A DNA stretch of 64,000 bases from Xylogone sp. PMI_703 (GCA_021399445.1 JAJTUQ010000003.1:4836001-4900000); one strand, 5' to 3'; shown: positions 22,001 through 33,512, counted from the first letter of the stretch. A program made the numbers and translations. The notes: generated by a model not told the origin, from the sequence alone.

Positions 22001-23011
22001 TTGAATAGTGCAATTGATGCCGCCGAAGCTGTTGGGCGCGATCTCCACGGGCCTCAGTCATGCTCATGAAATGTACGAGCACAGCAATGCAGCATGCTGT
22101 TGCTAATACGAAAGAATCGTAGACGCAAGGCTCATCTTGGACCTGCAATCATGACATAGTCTAGTAACCTACAGTCTCTGTAGGGCCCCAAGTCATCAGC
22201 CCGGAAAACCATCAAGAGCAGCAGCGTGCCGGGGCAAATCACATGGCATAGGCTATGCACCATGGGCAAAAGTGGAGAAGCTTACAACCATATAGTAAAT
22301 TCCCTTTATCTTACGGAACACTGAAATTTACTGCAAAATTAATGATTTTATTTTACAATGTGAACATTTTGCTAAATGGTTACTATTATTGTGAAAAGCG
22401 AATCGAAAATGATTAGACATAATTATTTAGAAAGAACTGTTATATGTGAACATTATTTTAAAATCAGAAGTAAAAAATTAGAAGTAAAAAATTAGAAGTA
22501 AAAAATTAGAAGTAAAAAATTAGAAGTAAAAAATTAGAAGTAAAAAATTAGAAGTAAAAAATTAGAAGTAAAAAATTAGAAGTAAAAAATTAGAAGTAAA
22601 AAATTAGAAGTAAAAAATTAGAAGTAAACGTTAGGTTTAACAAGCTTATAAATGTTTAAAATCTTATAATAAGTTGTATACTTAATATTGATAATTAAAT
22701 TTTATTTTACTAGTTTATAAGGTAAAAGTTATACGTTAAATTCAATATTCCGTCACACTGGGTGTTCTACAAGACCCGGGAATTACGTTATCGAGGTCCG
22801 AATTAGGTAGCTTTGGAATACATTTCACCATGCCAAATGATTCATAATCACATACCCTAGGAAATGTGAATTTTATGTTTGTACATTTCCTCAGCATGGT
22901 CCTACATCCATATGGTCCGACGGAAGCTGGCGTCTTTCCTTAGCCAGATCTTCTTGCTATCCCCTTGATTCTCCTGAAGTTGCGTGTTTCAATGTCTCAA
23001 GCTTGACCACC
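22001..23011. other. Spacer with minisatellite between divergent UstYa genes
   Basis: About 1 kb separating the starts of UstYa E and F. It is very AT-rich and contains the 14-bp tandem array at 22466. No ORF is supported. Confidence 0.5.
22466..22628. repeat. 14-bp minisatellite AGAAGTAAAAAATT, 11 perfect copies
   Basis: Eleven identical head-to-tail copies of AGAAGTAAAAAATT run from 22466 to 22619, then a partial twelfth (AGAAGTAAA) ends at 22628. There are no spacers, so this is not a CRISPR array. Perfect identity suggests recent expansion or homogenisation. It sits in the divergent UstYa E/F promoter region. Confidence 0.95.
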
Positions 23012-23994
23012 ATGTCTTACTCTCAGCTTTCAGTGACAGACTCGCCTCAATCAGCGGCTTTGGACGATGAGCAGCAAAGCGATGACAGTTATTCGACACT
23101 ACTGCAAAAGGCTGCCGAGGACGAGCCTGGGGCCAGGAGAAAAAAGCGTGGTTTCTTCCATCAGTCAATGTTTCCCTGGATTCCGCATCTTCTGCTTTTG
23201 ATTGCATACTCCTTGGTCTTCTTCACGTGGTCTGGTTTTCGGCCACCTCTGCCAGGTCATCTGCACTTTTATCTAGGGGCGTATTTTCGAGATATCATAG
23301 GCTGACGCACTAGGTTGTAGAATGTGATAGCGCTCCACCTGTTGCGGCTCCTATTGAACACTGGGAGGCTCGGTTTGACGGAACATTTGCGGAGATAGGT
23401 GATTATTTCAACGTTTCAGATGCAGAGCACGCAACACCTGGAGCCGACGCGGCATGGCGTACTGTCGAAAAGAGTAAGAACATTCTCAAGTACCGTCGCA
23501 ACTCAATAGCTAACTTACATGCCCAAATAGACCAAATCAAAAAATTGGAAAGGGGAAGTGCCAACTTCGTCAAGATTGATAGGGTCCATGTAACGAGTTC
23601 AATGCCTGGCGACTCTCGAGTTCTCGCACACGTACACAGACTACATTGTTTGGTAAGGCTCATAATGGCCTTTTTAATCTATAACTCTCCTCGCTGACCC
23701 CGATAGCATGTGCTTTGGAGGCGGTGGCACAACCTTATGTCCGAGGATGAAGTGAAGGCGGGCATCACCCTGGAAAGGCATGATCGTGAGGATAGACTCC
23801 TAGCGCATGAGAGTAGAAAGTAGCTCACGATAATAGATCATTGCTTTGAAGTAATCAGATATGAGTTGATGTGCGAAAGCGATATCAAAATCCAGAGGGT
23901 TGGATGGCCTGGGACTAAAGATATTCGGCATGCTTGGATTGATGTAGCCGATTTCTGCCAGAATCCTGATGACGAAGGGGTTGAGGCCGGGTAA
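23012..23994 (+). CDS. UstYa/DUF3328 family oxidase-like membrane protein (F)
   Basis: Five exons (about 23012-23255, 23321-23473, 23531-23652, 23707-23785, 23837-23994) encode about 251 residues. The ATG at 23012 precedes one transmembrane helix (WIPHLLLLIAYSLVFF). The core reads APIEHWEARFDG, AAWRTVEK, then VHRLHCL (first motif) before a GTAAGG donor. HHCFEVIRYELMCESDIKIQ is the second motif, with YLRQ changed to VIRY. The usual late Cys appears in ADFCQNPDDEG. This is the most diverged of the six. The first intron is uncertain because its donor GTCATC is weak and was chosen by phase. Confidence 0.78.
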
Positions 23995-25514
23995 AAGCTG
24001 CCACATGTCTTGGGTTTCGAAATGGTATGAATAATATGAATATTCATTATTATTGGCGAATATGACTGTGAATATTGGTCAAGTTCATATCGGCCATATC
24101 TATGGGTCTTTGTGTACTCATATTTCGATTCTAATTATTTTCATTAAAGCCTAAACTACGCTATCCATATAGTATAAGATACTAAATATCACCACATTGA
24201 GATAGATCAGTTAACCTCCGCCTATCTTCACGTTGGCGTTCCTTATCATGATGCGATTTAAGTAGGCCTGAGCTAAAGGCACCGGCACTTTATCTATGGG
24301 CACCAGGCAATGTCAATGCCACAGCGCACAGGGATATTACGACACAAAACCAGCTTTATCTTGACTTTAAGTTTAGTTTCAGAGTTAATTGATAGTCATA
24401 GATGCTGCAAATGCATTTAATATAAATAAATAATTATGTTGTGGTCATGTTATTGCATAGAATCCATGACGGTACTTTGGCGTGCTAACCAGATTTGGGC
24501 ATTGATACCCATCTATGCCTGAGGCTTGAAATTTGCTAACAAATTCCGGTGCCCATAGATAAAGTGCCGGTGCCTTTAGCTCAGGCCTTTAAGTAATGTA
24601 AGCCATCTCAACGCTTCACTGTGCATACAATGCTTTCGAATCCCCAGGATGTTTCGAGCGTTACTAAAGGGTCCACGCCAGAAAATAGTCCCTAAAAGCC
24701 CAAGATGTAGGCGGCTAATTGAGGGTATTTACCTTAAGATCCAATCAGGGTTGCCATCATCAATCAAAGGGATGTGGCCGATCCACTAGGTCGGAATCCA
24801 AGTATCGATCAATGTCGGAAGTCATGGCAGATTGTACGGAACGGACCCTTTTAAGCGTTCTCTACGCCGATCCTGTCATACTTGGTGGAAGCTCAAGCGT
24901 AGATGGAGAATGTCTGTTCCCTCCATACGAAGCATACTGACGGGTCAGATTTGTAAACCCGACCGTGGAAGGTTTACCGAAGATCACATGATTTAGCGTT
25001 CTGGGTCAGGTTAGCCTTCCACTTAATCGTTATTTTACTGGCCTTTTACTATGAATTGCGCTTACAAATATTCGTGTGAGTTGCGTACTACATTATAAGC
25101 TGTGCTATAGTGTGCCTGTACGGCCTGGACTACCTTTAGGCGCCAATTCCTCTCATTTTGGATGAAACTGAAGCTTTACTTAAATATGGTTGACGGGTAA
25201 AAGTCGGCAGAGAGTTAAAAAGCTAAGTGTTGGCTGGGTCGCGTTAGCTTTAGCGGCCTTCTTGTCAGGTAGTTAATTTACATCCTCCATACGTAAGAGT
25301 CGGGGTGAAATGAGGAAGAGCCGATGATTAACCGGCCCCATCACTCGTCCACATAATTTGTAAAGGCCCGAAGGGATGAAGTCTCTCATGGCTCTCTTCT
25401 CTCCTCCTCCTCCTCCTCTCTCTCTCTCTCTCTCTCTTTCTCTAATTCTTTTTATTTTGCCTCTTCTTTCTAAGAATATATAGCATTTTGCGAACAGGAA
25501 ATAAAAGAATCAAT
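23995..25514. promoter_or_regulatory. Spacer with MITE and CT-rich promoter of MFS gene
   Basis: About 1.5 kb. It holds the hAT-like element at 24265. Positions 25396-25442 form a CT-rich microsatellite (CTCCTC and TCTCTC runs) 75-120 bases before the MFS start, a common fungal core-promoter or 5' leader feature. No ORF is supported. Confidence 0.5.
24265..24587. mobile_element. hAT-like MITE, copy 2 (323 bp)
   Basis: It shares the first 18 bases GGCCTGAGCTAAAGGCAC with the copy at 1610. Its terminal inverted repeats are perfect over 40 bp. It is flanked by an exact 8-bp duplication TTTAAGTA (24257-24264 and 24588-24595), diagnostic of hAT-type insertion. Interior words CAATGTCA and GCTAACAAA align with copy 1. 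It is non-coding, so it depends on a transposase elsewhere. Confidence 0.9.
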
Positions 25515-27568
25515 ATGAGTTCAACAGCTACTCAGACGGTGGAGCTTGCATTCATCAGACCTCCTGATCCCGTCGAGCTTGTCCAGCTACCGCCCGATCC
25601 ATCTCCCTCAAGATCCCCCGAACATGTCCTGGGCCACAGCAGCAATGCGACCTTGGGGTCTCGTATGAGCGAACCTGGAGCTGAACAGCAAGTGTTCGAG
25701 CAAGAACCGTCTTTCAATTCCATGGGCAATACTCGCAAAATCACGATTCTAGTATTAATTGTCGCCGCCAACTTCGTTCAGGTAAGCCGTACTAATGTGT
25801 ATAAGACTGCTGCATAGTAATAGAGGTTGCTAACTATGTCAATATCAGATGATATCTAACATGGTTGGTTTGGCTGCTGGTCTTGAAATTAGCAAGCTTC
25901 TTGGTGCTGAAACAGGTCCTGGAAAAGCCAATTGGATTGCGGCTTCTTATCCGTACGTCGTATTCTAACCCTTCATTTTGAACTATTTATGTGCCTGGCT
26001 CAGAGGTGCTAAATCATTTATTTCTGTTTTAGTTTGACTCAGGGGACGTTTGTGCTCATGAGCGGACGGCTAGGAGCAGTGTATGGCCATAAGACGATCC
26101 TTTTCATAGGAGGTGCGTGGCTGGTAGTATGGTCGATGATCAATGGTTTTGTGAACTCCCTTATTCCTTTCATTATAGCAAGAGCTATGTCTGGAATAGG
26201 GGGAGCTTTGCTGATGCCAAATGTCGTGGCAATGATTGTAGGTTATGTTCTTTGAGTCTAGTATTACTAGTCCTTAATGTTAATAAATTGCTAATGAATC
26301 TACAGGGCATCACCTGTCCCCCCGGTCGATTGAGAAATGTTAGCTTGGGCTTCTTCAGCGCCTCGGCACCAACAGGGGGTTATATCGGGAGCATAATCTC
26401 TGGTGCTTTTATTGCTGCTGGCAGGTGGGATCTATTTTTTATCACACTGTAAGTTCCTAAGTTTTCTCGCCCTATGACTGCAGAGCATAAAGTCTCCTTT
26501 TACTGCATCTTTACTAAAAACCACTCTTTGCTTAGAGCAATTCTTGCTACGCTCATTTTAGCAGCTCTATGGGTACTTCTTCCTCCTGAAAGACCCGTGG
26601 ATCGTAATGGTAAGATCGATTGGGTTGGTGCCATTCTTGGTACAGGAGGTCTAATCGTGTTCAACGTGGCGTGGAAGTACGTTTGTCCCCTTTGTCCTTT
26701 TTTGCAGAGCCACTGTTAATATTGGAAAAACAACAGTCAAGCACCCGCAGTGGGCTGGAATGAACCTTATGAGATAGTGCTCGTATGCATGTCTATTCTT
26801 ATTCTCGCCATCTTTACGCTCTGGGAATGGAAATTTGCCCATACACCAATTCTCCCGCTAGATATTTGGCGCGCGCCTTCGTTCCTTCCTCTTGTGCTCT
26901 GTGCCCTCTTTTGCTTCATGTCAAACGGCACATTCCTATGGTATTTAGTAGCCTGGCTGGAGATTGTAAGGGATTATACAGTGTTGGAATTTGCAATATC
27001 TTGGACACCTTTCGGTATAATGGGCGTCGTAGGCGCACTACTCGCCGCCTGGTTAATCCCACGACTAGCCGCACAGTGGATCCTTGCTATAGGAGCCATC
27101 GCTATTCTAATCTCTAACCTATTGCTGGCAACGATGCCAGAACAGCAAAGTTACTGGGTTCAAGTATTCCCTGCTAATCTCTTCATGGCATTTTGCCCTG
27201 ATTTTGTTTATACTGCGGCTCAGATTATTGCAAGCAATAGCGTGCGTAGATCTCAGCAAGGGGTTGCTGCTAGCCTGATCGGTATGCTCAATCTCTATGG
27301 AACTAGTCTGGGACTGGGTTTCTCAGGTACGGTGGAGAGTGAAATCAATAAAGGCAAACAGAATCCGGTGGTTGGATACAGGGCTGCCCTGTACTTTGGT
27401 GCTGCGCTTGCAGTCGCAGCACTGGTAATTGATGTGTTGTTTGTAAGAGTTATCAAGGATAATCGCGAGGGATGGGCGGACGAGGAAGACGCAAGTTCTA
27501 CTGGCGCTGATCGGGCTGAAGGAACCTCCAGCTCAGTACAGCACAGGGGGGCCTCTATTGCAATATAA
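25515..27568 (+). CDS. DHA2-type major facilitator superfamily exporter
   Basis: Six exons (25515-25781, 25849-25952, 26033-26237, 26306-26448, 26536-26676, 26737-27568) encode 563 residues. After a soluble, Pro/Ser-rich N-terminus of about 70 residues, alternating hydrophobic helices run to about residue 530. The MFS signature between helices 2 and 3 reads SGRLGAVYGHKTILFIGG, and a motif-C-like segment is SASAPTGGYIGSIISGAF. The family commonly has 12-14 helices and exports drugs or secondary metabolites using the proton gradient. Its place at the right end of the UstYa block fits a product exporter or self-protection role; the substrate is unknown. Confidence 0.87.
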
Positions 27569-27900
27569 GGCCGGCCATTCAGTCAAAACTCTTCATACTC
27601 GCATAATACAACCAATCTAGACACACAGGTCAATGGGATTCTAACTCATCTTCACCTTTCGGATGAGTATGACGATATGTATTGACAGCTTAAGGGATTG
27701 CATTGACTGTAAGGATATTTGTAACTATTTTTTTCATTACTGGTACGCTTTAAGAGACGAATCGCTTGTGCATGTAATTATATTTCAGTTAGTAGCACTG
27801 GTCTAGAAAGAGCTTTCATTCCAAACCCAACCAGTAAAACAGCCACAGAATGACTGATAATAAAGTAAAATATGAAGCAGCGCATGAGCAGCCTTAAGGT
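27569..27900. other. 3' spacer between convergent genes
   Basis: About 330 bases between the 3' ends of the MFS and PL26 genes. Nothing is recognised beyond presumed polyadenylation regions. Confidence 0.5.
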
Positions 27901-30522
27901 TTAGAGATATTTCCTGATATTGGCTAAATTGGAGATGGCAGAGACACCATACCGAGCGGCATCATTTGTTCTGATCCATGGCGCTTCCTTCCCGTCCGTG
28001 AAGTACTCGGGAGTAGTAGCCTCAATAACGCTCCAGTCATGATTTTGATTATACCCGTCAGTGGTGAAAAATTGGGTCCAGGCTGCATGAGCTAACTCAT
28101 CATTTTTCTGTTCTACAGCTGCAAAAGCTGTTAATGTAGAGTGACTCTGTCTCCAGACTGCATGTGCTGGGAATTCAAAGCCGAATTCCTTGAGTTGGAC
28201 TTCTGGTCCTCCATTATACGCCCTGCAATATGAGAGCCACACTTTCATAAAACTTCCCACTGCCGAAGGATACTGATCTTTGGCGTAATCTAATGCCTCT
28301 GCGATAATCTCGGGAAAACCAAACAGCATGGACAAGTGTGAAATAGCATGGTCTGGGGTTGGAGGAGGACAATCTCGAACTTCGCCCGTTTTTGGATTCA
28401 GCAGCATGGCATTGTTTCCGATACCGTGCTTAAGTTTGGCTATGCCATCTAACATATTGACGAGCAGATCTCTCGCATGTTCCCATCCTTCCGTCCTTCG
28501 TTCCCATGCTGTTAGCCAGCTAGCCGCCAATGCGCCACAGTCAAGTCCAATGTTAGTCATAGCAAAACCATCGGGGACTGGGGCATGTTGCTGCACTTTA
28601 CGATGTGAATCAAGCGTCAGTAGGGCGTTCTGGCACTCCTGGAGTTCAGAGATCAGATCACCAGTGCGTTCGTCTCCTGTCAAATAGAAATATATCCGCC
28701 TGTAAAGAACGTTGGAAATTCGAAGCTGCTTGGAACTATCACTGAAATGCTGAACACCATGACGGGTGCCAAAACCTTTGAACTTCCCGGAGTGATAGAC
28801 ATCTACCTCACTAGTATGTCGTGTCATAGCTTCAGCCATCTTGAACACGTCGGCTCTGCCTGTATGAAGGAAGTAGATCCAGAGCCATAAGTCTGTGGAT
28901 AGCTCGGAGTTATCCCATGCGAAACCTCCAACGTCATATCTCCAGGCATGCCGATATGGGTCGTAAGTATGCTGAACGTCTCCGTGATCCCAGAAACCAT
29001 ACCATCTGTGCTGTTCAACTTGGTCATGGTAGTAATTGAACAGCATATCAAGGTTTCTCTCGATGTCAAATTCCTTCTGACTTGGGGTATATCCTAGACT
29101 ACGGAAATCAGGGATCCAGTATCCATGAAAAACATCTGTTGAGTGCATATACTCTGCAGTAGGAACCAGGCGAGGCGGCCTTCTTACCAGAGACGAGAAT
29201 AAGGCTAGATCCTCATTAGAGGGTGTTGATGGATATGGCTTAAGGAAAAGCTGGTTAGTTCTCCCAATACCATTTGCTGTGGCAAACCCCGGCTCGTAAT
29301 CCTCGTAAGTCATATCAAGAGCTTCTAGCTGTTTTTGATAGGTGTCTTCTCCAAGTCCATCATGGTATGGAGAAGTTTCGAGAGGCTCGGCAAGAGGAGA
29401 GTACAACCAGACAGTGATGGAACTCTCTTGCTTGGTTAAGTCTGTCAGGTCGAGCTGAGTTGGATACCGTTCCCAAAAGTCAGACATACCAACCGCCAAA
29501 CCACCTTCTCGTGCTGACCCTAGATATGCAATGCCATCTGCCCTCCCACCTCCTACAATCTTGACCCATGAACAGCCTTCTTTAATTCGCTTCTTGATTG
29601 TGAAACCGTCTGAAGATAGCTGAGAAAGGGAATAGGAGTCCCAAGAAGGGATATATGATAAACCCTTTTGAAGGCTGGTTTTTGCCCACTCATCCTCTCT
29701 GAGATTAACCGCTATTCCCGCAGTTTGGTCAATACGGTTTTGAATTGTTGGACCAAACCTCAGCCCAGATAATCCTTGTACCTCCTCCTTGAGAATGCCT
29801 CCATTTGAACCTCCCAGTCGAATATGTCTATTGTAAAGCTCTGTTTTCCCCAAAGGAACTAAGAACCTAAGGCCCAAAGATCTTACAGGCTCCTCGGGGT
29901 CAAGGTCATGAATAAATGAGTGGGTAATTTTCACAGACGACGAATCAGAGTACAGGTAAGCTCTGACGTCAAAAGGGAGATGTTCATCACCATCAGAGGA
30001 GAGCACATTACCTGAAATCCTGACAACAGCTCTGCTAAAAGTAATATTTTCCAGTTTTACTTCTTTAACAGTTGTTGAGTATTCCTTATTTCCGATAGAG
30101 GCAACAATATGTGCTTTGGAGCATGTAACATGGCCGTTCAATGATAGACTTTCAAACAAAGAAGAGCTCCCTGGGGATGAGAATTTCATAGCCAATCCGG
30201 ATCTTGTTGAGATCGATATATTCGAGCCGTTTGTATCGACAACAACTCCAGTTTTCTCCTCAGGTCGCTGCACCGCTTTAACTGTATAACTCTCATCGAA
30301 GGGTATATTTCCACTGATTGAATGTGCAGTCCACTTCAGAGATCCGTCAGGCCACAGAGCAAGCTCTCGAGAGTCCAATGGACACACTTGGTTCTTCCCT
30401 TCAATAGCAAATGTCTGGCCTGGCTGGTAGAGACCTTTTTGCCACGGCACGCCGAACGATACTCCATTGGAGAACAATTTGTCATTATCATCATCGAGCC
30501 AACGCACTTTCGCAGACGACAT
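27901..30522 (-). CDS. PL26-like exo-rhamnogalacturonan lyase (PcRGLX/YetA-like)
   Basis: An intronless 873-residue frame. The N-terminal region (AKVRWLDDD, FGVPWQKGLYQPGQTF, ELALWPDGSLKWTAHSISG) matches the RIFT-barrel domain of the PcRGLX/YetA-like family. The middle carries a beta-rich segment and the C-terminal half a helical toroid-like region with WYGFWDHGDVQHTYDP, FAWDNSELSTDLWLWIYFLH and NGGPEVQLKEFGFEFPAHA. Penicillium PcRGLX cleaves rhamnogalacturonan I from the chain end. No signal peptide is seen, so an intracellular role on imported oligosaccharides is plausible. It is convergent with the MFS gene but probably unrelated to the UstYa block. Confidence 0.8.
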   Translation of the reverse strand: MSSAKVRWLDDDNDKLFSNGVSFGVPWQKGLYQPGQTFAIEGKNQVCPLDSRELALWPDGSLKWTAHSISGNIPFDESYTVKAVQRPEEKTGVVVDTNGSNISISTRSGLAMKFSSPGSSSLFESLSLNGHVTCSKAHIVASIGNKEYSTTVKEVKLENITFSRAVVRISGNVLSSDGDEHLPFDVRAYLYSDSSSVKITHSFIHDLDPEEPVRSLGLRFLVPLGKTELYNRHIRLGGSNGGILKEEVQGLSGLRFGPTIQNRIDQTAGIAVNLREDEWAKTSLQKGLSYIPSWDSYSLSQLSSDGFTIKKRIKEGCSWVKIVGGGRADGIAYLGSAREGGLAVGMSDFWERYPTQLDLTDLTKQESSITVWLYSPLAEPLETSPYHDGLGEDTYQKQLEALDMTYEDYEPGFATANGIGRTNQLFLKPYPSTPSNEDLALFSSLVRRPPRLVPTAEYMHSTDVFHGYWIPDFRSLGYTPSQKEFDIERNLDMLFNYYHDQVEQHRWYGFWDHGDVQHTYDPYRHAWRYDVGGFAWDNSELSTDLWLWIYFLHTGRADVFKMAEAMTRHTSEVDVYHSGKFKGFGTRHGVQHFSDSSKQLRISNVLYRRIYFYLTGDERTGDLISELQECQNALLTLDSHRKVQQHAPVPDGFAMTNIGLDCGALAASWLTAWERRTEGWEHARDLLVNMLDGIAKLKHGIGNNAMLLNPKTGEVRDCPPPTPDHAISHLSMLFGFPEIIAEALDYAKDQYPSAVGSFMKVWLSYCRAYNGGPEVQLKEFGFEFPAHAVWRQSHSTLTAFAAVEQKNDELAHAAWTQFFTTDGYNQNHDWSVIEATTPEYFTDGKEAPWIRTNDAARYGVSAISNLANIRKYL

Positions 30523-31455
30523 TTTTGTTTGATGAGCTCTTATCTGATGTCTGTGAAACTATCATGGGATTTTGCATAACCAAGGATAGGAAGATAGTGT
30601 TTCTCCAGAAGAGAGGAAGCGTTAAGTAATCGACATGGCAATGCAAATCCGTATATGGGATGTAACTATACCTATCCATCAATCCCACTGATGTTATGTG
30701 CTCGGGCTATCTCAAACTACAGCTCGGTTCATCATTAACCCAACCCCGCGTGGATCTAACCCAGACATTTTCCTCCTGGTTCCCCAGATTTTCTCCACAA
30801 ATCTTGTTGGATCCACTCAAGGGTGGGATATGTCGATCTTCGTTTCTGGTGAGCCTCCAGACCACTTCTCCGCTCCTCTCCGGGGAGTTAAGAGAGAGCG
30901 CGGATTGTCAAAAGTGTGTAGAATCAATATCGCTCTTCAGTGGAGAGTCCACTTGGATATTGTGCCTAAATAGTTCATTAGTCTCCGGGTGTCAGTCAGT
31001 TGACAAAGTCTTAGAAATATCTGGCTAGCCGTAATACAAGGTCGTCCGTCCTCTTTAACACGATATCTGAGGAATCGGCGTCTTTAAAAAAGATATAAAA
31101 GGTTTCGGTTTGAGATAGATGGAATGAAGAGATTGCCCTGTTGTTCTTCAAAACTGATAACTTAGCTTCAATTTCAATGGAATGTTGCCACGGAGGCTAT
31201 TACAGAGATCTAGGCTAGGCTGTGAAGAAGTACTATCATTCATGATCATGCTTCCGCGTACATATGAGATATATACTCTCTATATACCTGGTTCTAGTGT
31301 GCACGACTCTCCATAATAAGAAGCAAAATATGCCATAATACTTGTATCTTGTATCTTGAGAGCTTCCACTCGTTCCAAATTAAGACTTCTATCCGCCACA
31401 TTTATCTTTATAAATTTCACTTTCATATTACTCTCTCATGAGCGGACCTTCTGTT
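30523..31455. other. Spacer upstream of PL26 gene
   Basis: About 930 bases. The part next to 30522 should be the PL26 promoter and 5' leader. Frames at 30696-31028 overlap each other and lack motifs. CGGA/CCGG-like triplets near 30870 could be regulator half-sites, but this is weak. Confidence 0.4.
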
Positions 31456-32747
31456 CTATATCTTAGCCGGGTTTGCCCCAGCTTTTGCCTTGATGAAATC
31501 ATCATTCGTCATCTCAGGTTCACCACGGCTTTTATCGCGCAGCTTCCCGTCATTGAATAGAGTCTCAATCATGCTCTCGTTACCTAGCTGCGGATCATAC
31601 TGAAAACACCTGTCAACGAGGTTCCACCCATCATCGGCAGCCTCAGGACGTACCTCGAATTCCGGCTCCTCATCATATGCGATCCGTGCACAGTCAACGA
31701 GCATCTTGCCAGTCATTCCCCAGACTTTATACCTCTCCAGCCGACCAGCTTCTTCCTCCTCCTCCAAGACCTCTGCTATAGCTGCTTGTCCGCCTTCTCG
31801 TACCTGTGGCTTGGCGACTTTTTGATTGGTGATAGGGACAAAGAAATGATGTAGTCTCCATCGGCCCTCATGCCACTGTATCCATTTACCATCATACCAA
31901 TCTGATCCTTTTCCAGGTAAGACTTCCCCCGGTCGAACCTCATCTTCTTTCTTCAGAAAGTTGTGGAATGGCGCAGAGAATACGGCTGCGACTTCTTTGG
32001 CATCCAGTCGTGGGATCATGCTTTCTCCTACATTTCCAGCAGGTGAGCCTGATTTGTCGTCTGAATGGAGGAATGCTACACAGGGCCGGACCACAAGAGC
32101 TGTTTTTGCCAGACTGAAAGGTAACTGGCATAGGTGCTCAATTCGGAATGGCTTCGGAATCTTTGAGTCGTCATGTGGGAGACCGATTTCTTCCCAGGCT
32201 TCTCGGCGAGCTATTTCAAAGGGCGTCTCATCTAAGGTGTCAGCCTTACCACCTGGGAAAGCCGCATGGCCTATTCTCTCATTAGTCCTGCTGAAATAAA
32301 CCCCTGGTTGAAATGGATATATACCGGAGTAACTTCGAAGTGAAGCAGCTCTCATAGTAATCACAACTCGAAGATCACCTCGTCGGTCGGCAAAGAGTAG
32401 GATTAAGACGGCTGCCCTTCTACTTAAAGGAAGATTATTCCAGACGTGCGAAAAAGGTGGAGGTTTATAGGCTCGCAGGCGCGCAATGGCCGCCTTCATC
32501 CCATGGAAAAGGCGTCAGGCATATTCTCATAAATGGAGGATGGTGAATGGCTCAAAACGACAAAAGTTTAGGTACTTACTGCTGATGCTGCCGAGAGAGG
32601 TGCCATTGCGGAAGAGTCAAAGTATTCTGCCTCTAAGATTGCCTCTTTGATTTCTTCTATATCTTTCTCATCAAGGACCGGTTCAGCGGATACATGGAGT
32701 TCCGACGGAGGGGTATTCTCTGTCTCCTCCTGGAGACGGCCACTCAT
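31456..32747 (-). CDS. Nudix CoA diphosphatase (PCD1/NUDT7-type)
   Basis: Three exons on the minus strand (32747-32580, 32493-32325, 32270-31456) encode 383 residues; an alternative ATG at 32606 gives 336. The family signature SLRSYSGHAAFPGGKAD appears only after removal of a 54-base intron (32271-32324, GTATAT...GAATAG) that has no stop and keeps frame. The Nudix box then reads GGKADTLDETPFEIARREAW and EEIGL. The protein should hydrolyse CoA or oxidised CoA to phosphopantetheine and 3',5'-ADP, in peroxisomes or mitochondria in known homologues. The N-terminal block AAIARLRAYKPPPF is typical. It is divergent from the carbonic anhydrase gene. Confidence 0.88.
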
Positions 32748-33512
32748 ACTCGAGAGCCACGCGCTTAGAGGTAGTCGAGACGTAGCATAAGTGTCAAAAA
32801 ATGTCAACTAAGTGTTGCAGAAAGGAAAATAAAGTCTTTGTAAAAAATGTTGAATAATCGAACAGTAACTCATCAATGACGTTAAGTTAGTCATATCCGG
32901 TCCTCGGCATTGTGATAATCAAATAAGCCACACTGAGGCTGGTGCACCTCGGTATAACGGGTGGGGTACGTGAGGCGCAGCAAGTACCAGTACTCAATAG
33001 CACAAGTGAATTGGGTGATTCCCATTGGTACTGGGACCTCCATATCTACTAGCCATCTCAGGGCACAAGATGAAGCAGATAAGGTTAGATTTGCCGCCAA
33101 GCCTATTCGCAATACCTACACCGATATCTGCAAGAAAGATGGACGATTATTATATCACGTTCCTACCCCGCATTTCAGACCTCGACAGCTTCGGTGGCTT
33201 CAAACCTGAAAAATACCATAAAAGAGGCTGCTCCTGTCCAGGTTGTTCTGACCTCCTCCATTGGAATGTTGATGGTGCAATTCTTGTCCATTATAACGAC
33301 GTTAATATGGACTCTGTAAGTCACTAAACCGCATGTAACCCTACATTAAAGGTGTGTATATCTGTGTGATATAAAAATGTGAAGGACTTCCAGCTACGCT
33401 CAATCCTGTATCTATATCGCCGTCATAGCCAGAACAACAGTGAACCTCACATATTGACCCTGAGACGCATTACCATTTTTTGTGCTTTTGGCAACCTTAA
33501 ATTTACTTTACT
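32748..33512. promoter_or_regulatory. Divergent promoter region, Nudix and carbonic anhydrase
   Basis: About 765 bases between divergently transcribed genes. A frame at 33142-33327 encodes a short Cys-containing peptide (RGCSCPGCSDLLHW) but lacks supporting features. I treat the interval as regulatory. Confidence 0.4.

Noticed and set aside
22466..22628. CRISPR-like array
   Set aside because: Units are directly adjacent with no spacers, in a fungal nuclear context. It is a minisatellite.
33025..33327. 100-codon frame before the carbonic anhydrase
   Set aside because: It starts mid-spacer, overlaps another frame and has no family match. Probably the divergent promoter region.
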